A stretch of 64,000 nucleotides of DNA from JABDQZ01 sp050049775 (lineage in GTDB: Bacteria > Pseudomonadota > Gammaproteobacteria > Chromatiales > Chromatiaceae): contig JASFVP010000004.1 in assembly GCA_050049775.1 (NCBI GenBank), positions 1 to 64,000 on the forward strand. Direction: 5' to 3'. The notes beneath the pieces were generated by a model, which saw nothing but the letters and a program-made list of their open reading frames with translations, ran no database searches and was not told the DNA's origin. Below are positions 24,572 to 33,394 of the stretch, piece after piece (the first letter of the stretch is position 1; the number at the start of each line of letters is the position of its first letter). The translations under genes were made by a program, and so were the position numbers.

Positions 24572-26608
24572 TCAGTCCGGCAAACGGAAACCTGCTACCG
24601 AACGGCTGAGTTCATCGGCCAGATCCGCCAGGGTGCCGATCGACGCCGCTGACTGGTTCGAGCCTTCTCTGGTCTGCGAGGCAATTTCCTGAATGACACC
24701 CATGTTGGTTTTGACCTGGATAGCGCCATCGGCCTGTTGCTTGGCCGAAATCGCCATCTTGCCGGTGATGTCGGCGATATAGTTGGATACGTTTTCAATT
24801 TCGTTGAGCGCATCACCCGCACCCTCGGCGAGCTTGGCACCGCTGACTACCTCGGTGGTGGAGGTTTCCATCGAAGACACCGCTTCGTTGGTATCGGCCT
24901 GAATGGTTTTCACCAGCGCCTCGATCTGTTTGGTCGCATTGGAAGAACGCTCCGCCAGACGTTGCACCTCGTCGGCAACCACCGCAAAACCGCGACCCGC
25001 TTCACCGGCCATGGCCGCCTGCATGGCCGCGTTAAGAGCCAGAATGTTGGTCTGATCGGCGATGTCGTCAATCAGCTCAACGATGTCACCAATCTGCTGC
25101 GAACTCTCACCAAGGCGTTTGATACGTTTGGAGGTTTCCTGAATCTGTTCACGAATGTTGTCCATACCGTGAATCGTATCGCGCACCGCGGCGGCGCCCT
25201 TGTTGGCGATCTCAACCGAGCGCTGCGCCACATCGGCCGACTCGTTGGCGTCACCGGCCAGGTCTTCGAGCTCGGTACTCATGTTGGTGACCGATTCGGT
25301 CGCTGAGGTAATCTGCTCGGCCTGATGCTCGGAAGCCTCGGCCAGATGCATCGCGGTGGCACGGCTTTCCTGGGCCGAGGCCGATACCTGCACCGAGGTT
25401 TCGTTAATCGTGGTTACCAGGCTGCGCAGGGCTTCAATCGCGTAGTTGATGGAGTCGGCAATCGCGCCGGTGATGTCCTCGGTCACCGTCGCGGTTACCG
25501 TCAGGTCACCATCGGCCAGGTCGCCCATTTCATCGAGTAGTTTGAGAATCGCTTCCTGGTTACGTTCGTTCTGTTCGGCGGTTTCTTTTTGTCTGGCGTT
25601 GGCGCCGGCGACCAGCGACCAGGCCAGCAACACCAGGAACACCGCGGACAAAAATGCCAGACCGGTCACGATCGGCACACCGATCTGCACGTTGGCGATT
25701 TTCCAGAGTCCCGGCGACGCCGAGAAACGATCGATCAGGTCCTGCGAAGCCTCGTTGACGCGGTCGGAGACTCTCGCCACCTCGCCCGCTGCATCCAGTG
25801 CCGGCAGCAACACCGGCGTCACCTCAACCAGCTCGGCGGCGTGGTCATTGATGGAGGTAAACAGTTGCTCGATTTCCTGCAGCAGTTTGACCGCCTGGTC
25901 GTTCTTGACTTCAGCAATCTTGCGTTTGCTGTCACCCTTGAGCATGCCATTGAGCACCCGGCCGAATTCCTCGGTATCGCGGCTGAACTGGTCCAGCGCC
26001 GCAGCGGTCAGGGCGCCACCGGCCAGTACCTTGTTGACGTTGTGCTGAATACGCTGCGCCAGCATCAACTGGCGGGAAGCGGTATAAATCTGATCCTGTG
26101 GCACCTTGCTTTTAATCAGCAGCATCACGACCTGATCGGACAGTTCGGAAACCTCGGGAATGAACTGGTTGATCACGGCGATAAAGCGATCCACGGTCAG
26201 GATCGCGTCCTGACTGAGCAGCACCTCGTCAGCCACCTGGCGCAGTTCCAGCCAGCTGTTTTCCATGTTGCGAATGCTGTCGTGCATATTGTCCGGCGCC
26301 GGTGGCAATCCGCTTTTTGCATCACCGCTTTTGATTTCCTTCATGATGCGCTCGAAATAATCGCGCGCGTCTTTCAGCTGGGCGAATGCCTGGTTATTAC
26401 CACCGGCCGCTTCCAGTGAGTACTTGGCAATCTCCTGGGCTACCACGCGCTGCTCAGCGGCCCGCAGCAGGTATTCCGCCTCGTGTTTCTCCCAAGTGGT
26501 GACGTGGATGAACGCGATGATCGCCAAAGCAATGGTAAACAAGGCCAGGCCAGTGAACAGATAGGTCCGGCGTACTGCTTGCGTCTGCCCCTTTAAGCTG
26601 AATTTCAT
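24572..26608 (-). CDS. pilJ: Type IV pilus chemoreceptor PilJ
   Basis: A 678-residue inner-membrane methyl-accepting chemotaxis protein that feeds ChpA. One membrane helix is at about residues 17-38, a periplasmic helical domain of the PilJ type follows (paired segments with LRQVADEVLLSQ and QLMLAQRIQHNVNKVL), then a second helix at about 308-335 and the cytoplasmic signalling hairpin whose tip reads LALNAAMQAAMAGEAGRGF. The AAMQAAMAGEAG tip, rather than AAIEAARAGEQG, is what I know from PilJ proteins. It has the expected place between pilI and chpA; pilK (CheR-like methyltransferase) is missing downstream. Confidence 0.93.
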   Translation of the reverse strand: MKFSLKGQTQAVRRTYLFTGLALFTIALAIIAFIHVTTWEKHEAEYLLRAAEQRVVAQEIAKYSLEAAGGNNQAFAQLKDARDYFERIMKEIKSGDAKSGLPPAPDNMHDSIRNMENSWLELRQVADEVLLSQDAILTVDRFIAVINQFIPEVSELSDQVVMLLIKSKVPQDQIYTASRQLMLAQRIQHNVNKVLAGGALTAAALDQFSRDTEEFGRVLNGMLKGDSKRKIAEVKNDQAVKLLQEIEQLFTSINDHAAELVEVTPVLLPALDAAGEVARVSDRVNEASQDLIDRFSASPGLWKIANVQIGVPIVTGLAFLSAVFLVLLAWSLVAGANARQKETAEQNERNQEAILKLLDEMGDLADGDLTVTATVTEDITGAIADSINYAIEALRSLVTTINETSVQVSASAQESRATAMHLAEASEHQAEQITSATESVTNMSTELEDLAGDANESADVAQRSVEIANKGAAAVRDTIHGMDNIREQIQETSKRIKRLGESSQQIGDIVELIDDIADQTNILALNAAMQAAMAGEAGRGFAVVADEVQRLAERSSNATKQIEALVKTIQADTNEAVSSMETSTTEVVSGAKLAEGAGDALNEIENVSNYIADITGKMAISAKQQADGAIQVKTNMGVIQEIASQTREGSNQSAASIGTLADLADELSRSVAGFRLPD

Positions 26609-26665
26609 GGATCTTTCTCCTTTAGGGAACTTCCTGTTTCCTCATTTCCTGCTTTGTTATAAATG

Positions 26666-27208
26666 TTATGCGGCAGCCATTCTGAAGGATTCATCATTGA
26701 CCAGACGATCCATGCTCAGAACAGGCCAGATGCCCTGTTTGTTTTCAAAAGCCGCTTGCACGAAACGGCCAATGACTCCCTCGATGCGTGCCGAGCTGAT
26801 GCGCTCTTCCTCGGTAAAATGACGCATGCCCTGCACATCGCCGACCAGCAAGCCGGTGGTCACACCGGAACGCGTAATCACCAGCACCCGTGAACGCCGG
26901 CCCGGCACCACGGATTTACCACCGAGAAACGCCTGCAGGTCGATGATCGGCAACAGATTGCCGCGCACGTTGGCGACACCCTTGACCCAGACGCGAGCGC
27001 CCGGCACGCGTGTAATCACAGCCGGAAAGTTGAGAATTTCACTGACCTCCCCCATTGGCGCCAGCACCCGGATCCCGGCCACCCGAAACGCCAATCCCGC
27101 CCAGGTGGTGATAGCCGTGGCCTCATCCTGCGTGTCATTGGCGCGTTCGACACTGCGCGCTTCTATGTCGCGCAGGATATCGATGGCATTTTGCTGGCTG
27201 CTGTTCAT
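26666..27208 (-). CDS. pilI: CheW-like adaptor PilI
   Basis: A 180-residue CheW-domain protein linking PilJ to ChpA. Typical CheW strands are seen: FRVAGIRVLAPMGEVSEIL, VPGARVWVKGVANVRGNLLPIIDLQAFLG and SRVLVITRSGVTTGLLVGDVQGM. The start chosen is the ATG at 27208 (MNSSQQN); the longer frame to 27310 would overlap pilH. It lies 11 bases after pilH in the operon order pilG-pilH-pilI-pilJ. Confidence 0.9.
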   Translation of the reverse strand: MNSSQQNAIDILRDIEARSVERANDTQDEATAITTWAGLAFRVAGIRVLAPMGEVSEILNFPAVITRVPGARVWVKGVANVRGNLLPIIDLQAFLGGKSVVPGRRSRVLVITRSGVTTGLLVGDVQGMRHFTEEERISSARIEGVIGRFVQAAFENKQGIWPVLSMDRLVNDESFRMAAA

Positions 27209-27219
27209 CTTTATTATTG

Positions 27220-27582
27220 CTAGACCAGAATAGATGCTATTTTCTCGATCAGCTCCTGTTTTTTGACTGGCTTGACCAGATAGGCCGTTGCTCCCTGTCG
27301 CAATCCCCACTCCTTGTCCGTGCGCTGATCCTTGGTCGTTACCATAACAATTGGAATCGATGCCGTCTCGGCATTTTTTGAAATCTTGCGGGTTGCCTGG
27401 AAACCGTTCATGCCGGGCATGACCACATCCATGAGAATCAGGTCCGGCTTTTCGCTGATCGCCCGCTCCACACCCGTCTCGCCATTTTCGGCCGTGATCA
27501 CCACGTGGCCGTCCGCTTCGACAGCAGACTTGAGGATGTGCATTTCCGTCGGTGAATCATCAACAATGAGAATTTTTGCCAT
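27220..27582 (-). CDS. pilH: Response regulator PilH
   Basis: A single-domain CheY-like receiver of 120 residues. The acidic pair is DD at 8-9, the phospho-acceptor is D52 in LILMDVVMPGMNG, the switch threonine is in VMVTTKDQ and the lysine in LVKPVK. In Pseudomonas PilH acts with PilG downstream of ChpA and is linked to pilus retraction by PilT. The ATG at 27582 is preferred over an upstream TTG at 27588. There is no DNA-binding output domain. Confidence 0.92.
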   Translation of the reverse strand: MAKILIVDDSPTEMHILKSAVEADGHVVITAENGETGVERAISEKPDLILMDVVMPGMNGFQATRKISKNAETASIPIVMVTTKDQRTDKEWGLRQGATAYLVKPVKKQELIEKIASILV

Positions 27583-27602
27583 AGTCAATTATTCGATTGC
27601 CA

Positions 27603-28001
27603 TCAGGCTGCATGCACAGCAAACTGGCGAATCGCTCCAAGTAATTCATCTTTGGTAAATGGTTTGGTCAGATACTGGTCAGAGCCGACCACACGCCCCC
27701 TGGCTCTGTCGAACAGACTGTCCTTGGAAGACAGCATGATCACCGGTGTCTGTTTAAAATCCTTGTTGTTCTTGATCAATGCACAGGTCTGATAACCATC
27801 CAGACGCGGCATCATGATATCTACAAAAATAATATCGGGATGGTTATCTGCAATCACCGACAGGGCTTCAAAACCGTCGGTGGCCGTGATCACGTCACAG
27901 CCGGCTTTTTTCAACAGCGTCTCGGCGGTACGGCGGATGGTTTTACTGTCATCAATCACCATCACCTTGAGTCCTGTGATATCAGCGTTATCTTCACTCA
28001 C
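27603..28001 (-). CDS. pilG: Response regulator PilG
   Basis: A 132-residue CheY-like receiver with acidic pocket IDDSKTIRR, phospho-acceptor D61 in IIFVDIMMPRLDGYQ, VIMLSSKDSLFD and the conserved lysine in YLTKPFTKDELL. The DRARGRVVGSDQYL segment is typical of PilG. In Pseudomonas it promotes pilus extension and cAMP signalling. It is the first of the chemosensory genes proper, 28 bases after the rhodanese gene. Confidence 0.93.
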   Translation of the reverse strand: MSEDNADITGLKVMVIDDSKTIRRTAETLLKKAGCDVITATDGFEALSVIADNHPDIIFVDIMMPRLDGYQTCALIKNNKDFKQTPVIMLSSKDSLFDRARGRVVGSDQYLTKPFTKDELLGAIRQFAVHAA

Positions 28002-28029
28002 CTGGATGTCTCCCTCACCGGTCGGTTAA

Positions 28030-28758
28030 TTATTTTGGTGTCACCGTGGTCAAGCCGAACAATTGCCACATCTGCATACCACCGCGGTAATAACGCAGTT
28101 TGTCCGCCGGGTAGCCGGCGTTCAGCAGGCCCTTGATCGCGCGCGGCGACTGCCCGCAGGATGGACCATTACACCAGAGTACCAGTTGCTTGGCGGCTGA
28201 AAAATCCCAGTCTTTGGTTTTATGCTTGCCATCGGTAACCCCCCACTGCTCCATGGTCAGCTCCAGGGTGCCGGCGTTACGTTTTTTACCACCGAACTGT
28301 TCCAGGTAAGCCTGCACCTCGGGCGATTTCGGGTCCTGCGTCAGTACAGTAAAAGGGATGTTGATCGAACCCGGGATTGTGCCTTTTTCAAACCAGGCAG
28401 GTGTGCGTGCATCGATCAGGACGCCTTCACCATCCCGGAGTTCGTTTTCCATGAACTCAAACACTTCCAGCTCGCCGATGGTTGCGACTCCCGGAGCGGC
28501 ATGCATGGGCTTGATACAGAATGGCGGACACTTTCTGCCGGTCTTGGCAAAATAACCTTTCAGTTCGTAGTCCGGATCCTGGATGCGCTGCACCTTGACC
28601 GAACGGCCATCGTGTATGACATGCAGGTACGGCCTTTCCGGCGTCAGCTGAATCGCGTCGCCCTTGGCACCCACCTCAAGTTCGTCTGCAACTCCCGCAG
28701 ACACCGGTATCAGGACAATCGCAACAATTAACAACAATCTCGACAAATGCAACAGCAT
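28030..28758 (-). CDS. Exported rhodanese-like protein
   Basis: A 242-residue periplasmic protein: an N-terminal signal peptide (hydrophobic stretch LLLIVAIVLIPVSAGVA), a CPPFCIKPM segment, then a rhodanese domain with DARTPAWFEKGTIPGSINIPF and the active-site loop CNGPSCGQSPR. Rhodaneses carry sulfur as a cysteine persulfide. The loop has two cysteines and is longer than the standard C-x4-R form, so sulfurtransferase activity is likely but unproven. The ATG at 28758 has GGAG upstream. It is collinear with pilG, 28 bases away, and so may be cotranscribed with the chemosensory genes. Confidence 0.85.
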   Translation of the reverse strand: MLLHLSRLLLIVAIVLIPVSAGVADELEVGAKGDAIQLTPERPYLHVIHDGRSVKVQRIQDPDYELKGYFAKTGRKCPPFCIKPMHAAPGVATIGELEVFEFMENELRDGEGVLIDARTPAWFEKGTIPGSINIPFTVLTQDPKSPEVQAYLEQFGGKKRNAGTLELTMEQWGVTDGKHKTKDWDFSAAKQLVLWCNGPSCGQSPRAIKGLLNAGYPADKLRYYRGGMQMWQLFGLTTVTPK

Positions 28759-28809
28759 AGTAATCTCCACTAATCGACAGGCCACGGCGAATTTGCAATG
28801 CGACTTGCA

Positions 28810-29196
28810 TCAACGTTGCAAAAACCGATCGATAATTTTTTTTCGTATCTCTTCAAAAGGCGTTCCCTGTTCGTACTCATTGACAATTTCCTGCCGACTT
28901 CTTTCCGGCAGCTTCTGGTAGAACACGTAGCTGCCATGATATTTTTCATCCAGTATCTTCTCGAACTTGTCGCGCACATCCAGTGTCGCAGAGCCGGCAT
29001 CCGTTTGTGGTGCTGGCGTTGCTTGCGTTTCACCCGAGTCGACATCCTGTTGCCTGGATTCCAGCTTGCCGGATTCCACTTCGATGGCTTTCAGGTAGTC
29101 GTCATCGGCAGCGAACGCAGCTCCAGACACACACAGGCACAACAACAAGACAAGCGGCTGACACAACATTTGATATCGATGTATACGCACAGGCAT
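28810..29196 (-). CDS. Small exported protein of unknown function
   Basis: A 128-residue protein with a signal peptide (LVLLLCLCVSGAAFA) and a short mature part of about 100 residues: an acidic, alanine/proline/glutamine-rich spacer followed by a conserved-looking helical C-terminus (KFEKILDEKYHGSYVFYQKL and EIRKKIIDRFLQR). I do not recognise a family. It lies 51 bases upstream of the rhodanese gene in the same direction, so it probably opens the transcript running into pilG-chpC. An internal ATG at 29169 is an alternative start. Confidence 0.65.
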   Translation of the reverse strand: MPVRIHRYQMLCQPLVLLLCLCVSGAAFAADDDYLKAIEVESGKLESRQQDVDSGETQATPAPQTDAGSATLDVRDKFEKILDEKYHGSYVFYQKLPERSRQEIVNEYEQGTPFEEIRKKIIDRFLQR

Positions 29197-29457
29197 GCCC
29201 CAGTTGATTGGCTAACAAATATATCGACCAGGACAGTCGAGCCTTGGCCGCAAACTCTGTATCGACTATCTGAATGACTACTTTAGTTATTTCTGAGAAT
29301 TTATCAGCAAAAATGCCCGGCATTGCGAAACGCATCAAACATTTTTCACCGTCCCGTTGCCAGCATGCCCGACTGTCCGGATATACGACTTGCAAAACCC
29401 TGAACTGCCAGCAGTATCAATGCTGTACATACAAAAAATTACCATTATGATGCAGCC
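29197..29457. promoter_or_regulatory. Divergent intergenic region between the pil transcript and gshB
   Basis: 261 bases with no gene. For gshB the best promoter is TGTACA (29424-29429), a 16-base spacer and TATGAT (29446-29451). The -10 ends only six bases before the gshB ATG, so transcription would start at or next to the start codon and the mRNA would be leaderless. No ribosome site is seen. I find no clear promoter for the minus-strand side. Confidence 0.45.
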
Positions 29458-30399
29458 ATGAAGATTACACTCGGGATCGTCATGGATCCCATCGAACACA
29501 TCAAAATCGCCAAGGACAGCAGTTTCGCTATGCTGCTTGAGGCCCAGGCACGTGGCTGGACCATCTGGTATATGCAACAGTACGACCTGTTTCTCGATCA
29601 GCAGAAAGTCCAGGCGCAGGCCAGACGTATAAAGTTGTTTGATGATAAAGAATGCTGGTTTGAGATCATCGATGAACAACGTATCGACTTGGCCGACCTG
29701 AATGTGGTGTTAATGCGCAAGGACCCGCCGTTTGACATGCGCTATATCTATACCACCTATTTGCTGGAGCTCAGTGGCAGCCTCATCGTCAACGACACCC
29801 GGGCGCTGCGTGATGCCAATGAAAAACTGTCCACCGCCTGGTTCCCGCAATGCTGCACCCCGACGCTGGTCGCCAGTGAGGCACAGCATTTTCGTGATTT
29901 CCTGCAGCAGCACGGCGATATCATCATCAAGCCGCTCGGCGGCATGGGCGGCAAATCAATTTTCCGCGTCAGACGCCAGGACCCCAACACCAATGTCATT
30001 ATCGAAACACTGACCCAGGATGGCGCCGAGTTTGTCATGGCGCAAAAATTCATCCCGGAAATCAGCCAGGGCGACAAACGCATTTTGCTGATCGATGGCG
30101 AGCCCGTGCCCTATGCGCTGGCCAGAATACCACTGGCCGGCGAGAACCGCGGTAATCTGGCCGCTGGCGGCAGTGGTGTCGGTGTCGAGCTGAACGAGCG
30201 TGACCACTGGATTTGCGAGCAGATCGCCCCAACCCTGCGCGAACGTGGCATACTGTTTGCCGGCATTGACGTAATCGGCGATTATCTGACCGAAATCAAC
30301 ATCACCAGCCCCACCTGCATCCGGGAACTCGACCGGATCTACGACATCAACATCAGCGCCAGGCTACTGGATCGCATTGAGGAGAAACTCGCAGTATGA
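29458..30399 (+). CDS. gshB: Glutathione synthetase
   Basis: ATP-grasp ligase adding glycine to gamma-glutamylcysteine, the last step of glutathione synthesis. Complete at 313 residues: the N-terminal LGIVMDPIEHIKIAKD, RKDPPFDMRYIYTTYLLE, IIKPLGGMGGKSIFRV, and the ATP-grasp metal site ending in TEINITSPTCIRELD. The N-terminus matches the family exactly, which supports the ATG at 29458 despite the missing ribosome site. Its stop overlaps the apbE start by four bases. gshA is not in the window. Confidence 0.97.
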   Translation: MKITLGIVMDPIEHIKIAKDSSFAMLLEAQARGWTIWYMQQYDLFLDQQKVQAQARRIKLFDDKECWFEIIDEQRIDLADLNVVLMRKDPPFDMRYIYTTYLLELSGSLIVNDTRALRDANEKLSTAWFPQCCTPTLVASEAQHFRDFLQQHGDIIIKPLGGMGGKSIFRVRRQDPNTNVIIETLTQDGAEFVMAQKFIPEISQGDKRILLIDGEPVPYALARIPLAGENRGNLAAGGSGVGVELNERDHWICEQIAPTLRERGILFAGIDVIGDYLTEINITSPTCIRELDRIYDINISARLLDRIEEKLAV

Positions 30400-31463
30400 A
30401 GTTCCGCTTGCGTGAACCTGAATTTGTCACCTTCCTGCCGATACTGGCGATCATCTTGCTGGTCGTCGTGTGGCAATCCACACCCGACCAGCCCGTGCAC
30501 AATGCCCGCTTTATGGCGTTTGGCACCCTCATGGATGTCGGTATTGTCGGCGTGCCGGAAGCGCTTGCCGAGCAGGCGGTCGAGGAACTGGAAAAGGACT
30601 TCCAGGAGATGCACCGCCTGTGGCATGCCTGGAACCCCGGCCCGCTGGGTATGGTTAATGAGAAAATCGCCGCAGGCAAAAGCTTCGCCGCGCCAACCTC
30701 GGTATTGCCGTTAATCAGGATCGGGCAGCAACTGGCCGAACAAAGCGACAACCTGTTTAACCCGGCCATTGGCAAGCTTATATCCGCCTGGGGGTTTCAC
30801 AGCGACAATCCGCAAGACAAGAAGCCACCCAGTGATGAAGTTATTCAGGAACTGGTGCAACAGCAACCTAAAATGTCCGACCTGCACATCGACGGCTACC
30901 GTTTAACACCCGGCAATCCTGCGGTAAAGCTCGATTTTGGTGCCTTCGGCAAGGGCTATGGCATCGACCGGGCAATCCAGAAACTGCGTAAAATGGGCAT
31001 CAACAATGCCATCGTCAACGCTGGCGGCGACCTGCGCGCCATCGGCTCACGCGCCGGCAACCCGTGGCGCATCGCCATTCGTCGCCCCAGTGGCGCCGGC
31101 GTACTCGGCGTCATCAAGACCGATACCGACGAAAGCATTTTCACCTCCGGTGACTATGAAAGAAACTACACCTGGCGCGGCAAGCGCTACCATCACATCA
31201 TCGACCCACGCACCGGCTACCCGGCTGAAGGTGCGGCCTCGGTGACAGTGATTCACAGCGACGCCACCACCGCTGATGCCGCCGCCACCGCATTATTTGT
31301 CGCCGGCCCCAAAGACTGGCACAGAATTGCGCGGCAAATGGGCATAAAATATGTATTGATGATCGACAGCAACGGCGTATTGCACATGAATCCGGCCATG
31401 CAAAAACGCCTGGAACTGTTTCAGGAATATAAAAAGGTGGATATCAGCCCGCCGCTAACCTAG
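30396..31463 (+). CDS. apbE: FAD:protein FMN transferase, membrane-anchored
   Basis: ApbE attaches FMN covalently to threonine residues of exported or membrane flavoproteins such as NqrB/RnfG-type subunits. 355 residues. An N-terminal membrane helix (about 14-27) lacks a lipobox cysteine, so it is a signal anchor rather than the usual lipoprotein. Conserved segments: LDFGAFGKGYGIDRA, AIVNAGGDLRAIG, HHIIDPRTGYPAEG and the metal-binding DATTADAAATALF. It overlaps gshB by four bases, an unusual partner. Its target flavoprotein is not in the window. Confidence 0.9.
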   Translation: MKFRLREPEFVTFLPILAIILLVVVWQSTPDQPVHNARFMAFGTLMDVGIVGVPEALAEQAVEELEKDFQEMHRLWHAWNPGPLGMVNEKIAAGKSFAAPTSVLPLIRIGQQLAEQSDNLFNPAIGKLISAWGFHSDNPQDKKPPSDEVIQELVQQQPKMSDLHIDGYRLTPGNPAVKLDFGAFGKGYGIDRAIQKLRKMGINNAIVNAGGDLRAIGSRAGNPWRIAIRRPSGAGVLGVIKTDTDESIFTSGDYERNYTWRGKRYHHIIDPRTGYPAEGAASVTVIHSDATTADAAATALFVAGPKDWHRIARQMGIKYVLMIDSNGVLHMNPAMQKRLELFQEYKKVDISPPLT

Positions 31464-31484
31464 GCCTGTTTGGCCTTTACACAT

Positions 31485-32372
31485 ATGGCATCAATTGCAC
31501 ACAGCATCAACTCGACTGATCGACTGGGTGTCACCCTGTTGGCCGCCGTGGTGCTGCATGCCGTGATCATTCTCGGCATCGTCTTCGACCAGGAAACACC
31601 CAGGCAGGAAAACAGCGAACAAAGCCTCGACATCATTGTGGTACGCAACCCGCAGCAACCGATCAAGGAAAACAAGCAAGCGGACTTCCTGGCGCAGCAA
31701 TCGCAGCAGGGCGGCGGTGAACTCAAGGAAAAAGCCCGCCTGACATCGCCACCGAGCAAACCGACCATCAACCCCAAACCGGTCAAGCAGGTTGAATTGC
31801 TGCCCAGCCAGGCCGACAAGGCCATCAAGGAAAAACAGACTGTCACGGTCAAACAGGCGAAAACATCCACCGCGGTCAAAAAGCCGGAAACCAAGCCGGT
31901 CAAAAAGGCAAAAAAGATTAATATGGACCAGTTGCTGGCCAGCACCCAGCAGGAAATCAACCTGCTGACCGCCGAAATTGACATCCGCCAGCAAAACCAG
32001 AGCAAACAGCCACGGCGCAAGTACATCAACAGCAGCACCCAGGAGTACAAGTACGCTTCCTACCTCGATGCCTGGCGCAAGAAAGTCGAAAACATTGGCA
32101 ATCTCAATTATCCCGACGAAGCCAAGCGCAAAAAGATTTACGGCAATATCCTTATGACCGTGGTGTTACAGCCCGATGGTCGCGTATCGAGCATCCAGAT
32201 TCGCAAATCCTCGGGCCACAAGATTCTCGACGACGCCGCCCAGCGCATCGTCAACCTGGCCAGCCCGTTTGCGCCGTTTCCGAAAAACATCCGTCAGGAA
32301 GTCGACGAACTGGTCATTACCCGCACCTGGCAGTTTGTCAGCGGCAACCGGCTGTTTGCCGGCGATCGCTGA
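31485..32372 (+). CDS. TonB-family energy-transducing protein
   Basis: A 295-residue periplasm-spanning protein: one N-terminal membrane helix (LLAAVVLHAVIILGIVF), a proline- and lysine-rich spacer with many KPV/KPE motifs, a coiled stretch (DQLLASTQQEINLLTAEIDI) and a C-terminal TonB domain (YLDAWRKKVENIGNLNYPDEA ... VVLQPDGRVSSIQI). It would transmit inner-membrane energy to outer-membrane receptors. The position between gshB and algH equals that of tonB3 in Pseudomonas, which is involved in twitching. ATG at 31485 chosen over an upstream TTG at 31470. Confidence 0.86.
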   Translation: MASIAHSINSTDRLGVTLLAAVVLHAVIILGIVFDQETPRQENSEQSLDIIVVRNPQQPIKENKQADFLAQQSQQGGGELKEKARLTSPPSKPTINPKPVKQVELLPSQADKAIKEKQTVTVKQAKTSTAVKKPETKPVKKAKKINMDQLLASTQQEINLLTAEIDIRQQNQSKQPRRKYINSSTQEYKYASYLDAWRKKVENIGNLNYPDEAKRKKIYGNILMTVVLQPDGRVSSIQIRKSSGHKILDDAAQRIVNLASPFAPFPKNIRQEVDELVITRTWQFVSGNRLFAGDR

Positions 32373-32430
32373 ACCGGCCGCCTGACAACACAACTTGCAG
32401 AAAAAACTCAGGCGAAGGATACTAGCGCCT

Positions 32431-32994
32431 ATGGAAAACGGATCAAATCTGACCAACCATTTCCTCATCGCCATGCCGGCGCTCAACGACCCCAATTTTT
32501 TCCACACCGTCACCTACATCTGCGAGCACAACGACAATGGCGCGATGGGCATCATCATCAACCGCCCGCTGGATATGCAGTTGTCCGACGTGCTGCAACA
32601 CATGGGCATCGAAACCAGCAACCAGAGCCTGGCCGACCGTCCCGTGTTCGTCGGTGGACCGGTGGAAGAAGACCGCGGTTTTGTGCTGCACAATTATGAG
32701 CGCACCTGGGATTCGACCATGAAAATCACCGATGAGCTGGCCATCACCACGTCGCGCGATATTCTCGAGTCGATTGCCGCCGAACAGGGACCGCAACAAT
32801 TTCTGGTGGCGCTCGGTTACGCCGGCTGGGGCGAAGGCCAGCTGGAACAGGAACTGGCGCAGAACTCCTGGCTATCGGGGCCGGCCGATACGGCCACGCT
32901 GTTTGATTTACCGGTTGCCGAGCGCTGGCAAACCGCCGCGCGCAGCATCGGCGTCGACGTCAACCTGCTATCGAATATGGCCGGGCACGCCTGA
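32431..32994 (+). CDS. YqgE/AlgH family protein
   Basis: A 187-residue protein of the UPF0301 family. Typical segments are LTNHFLIAMPALNDPNFFHTV, YICEHNDNGAMGIIINRP, VFVGGPVEEDRGFVLH and ALGYAGWGEGQLEQELAQNSWL. The biochemical role is unsettled; in Pseudomonas AlgH is linked to alginate regulation. It is followed one base later by ruvX, the standard yqgE-yqgF pair. ATG at 32431 gives the normal family N-terminus. Confidence 0.93.
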   Translation: MENGSNLTNHFLIAMPALNDPNFFHTVTYICEHNDNGAMGIIINRPLDMQLSDVLQHMGIETSNQSLADRPVFVGGPVEEDRGFVLHNYERTWDSTMKITDELAITTSRDILESIAAEQGPQQFLVALGYAGWGEGQLEQELAQNSWLSGPADTATLFDLPVAERWQTAARSIGVDVNLLSNMAGHA

Positions 32995-32995
32995 C

Positions 32996-33394
32996 ATGAC
33001 GACCGCGCTGGGGTTTGACTTCGGCACCCACAAAATCGGCATTGCAGTTGGACAATCGGTCACCGGCACCGCGACGCCGCTGACGACCTTGTCCTACGTC
33101 AAACAGAAACCCGATTGGCAAGGCATCAGCGCTCTTATTGAGGAATGGAAACCTGCTACACTGGTGGTCGGCCTGCCGTACCAGATGGACGATCAGGAAG
33201 CCGAATTGGCGACACGCGCCAAACGTTTCGCGCGCCAGCTCGAAGGCCGTTACCGCTTGCCGGTGGAAATGGTGGATGAACGCCTCACCTCCATTGAAGC
33301 CGCTCATGCGGTCGGCAAAAAAGCCGCCAAAGACGTCACCCTGATTGATTCGATGGCCGCCAAATTGATTCTTGAAACATGGTTAAACAAGTGA
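32996..33394 (+). CDS. ruvX: Holliday junction resolvase-like / pre-16S rRNA nuclease YqgF
   Basis: A 132-residue RNase H-fold nuclease of the YqgF family, involved in 16S rRNA 5' processing, with a suggested role in recombination. Motifs: ALGFDFGTHKIGIAVG at the N-terminus with the first catalytic aspartate, VVGLPYQMDDQEAE, VEMVDERLTSIEA with the glutamate, and DSMAAKLILETWL. The ATG follows the algH stop by one base, and the end overlaps pyrR by 16 bases. Confidence 0.93.
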   Translation: MTTALGFDFGTHKIGIAVGQSVTGTATPLTTLSYVKQKPDWQGISALIEEWKPATLVVGLPYQMDDQEAELATRAKRFARQLEGRYRLPVEMVDERLTSIEAAHAVGKKAAKDVTLIDSMAAKLILETWLNK

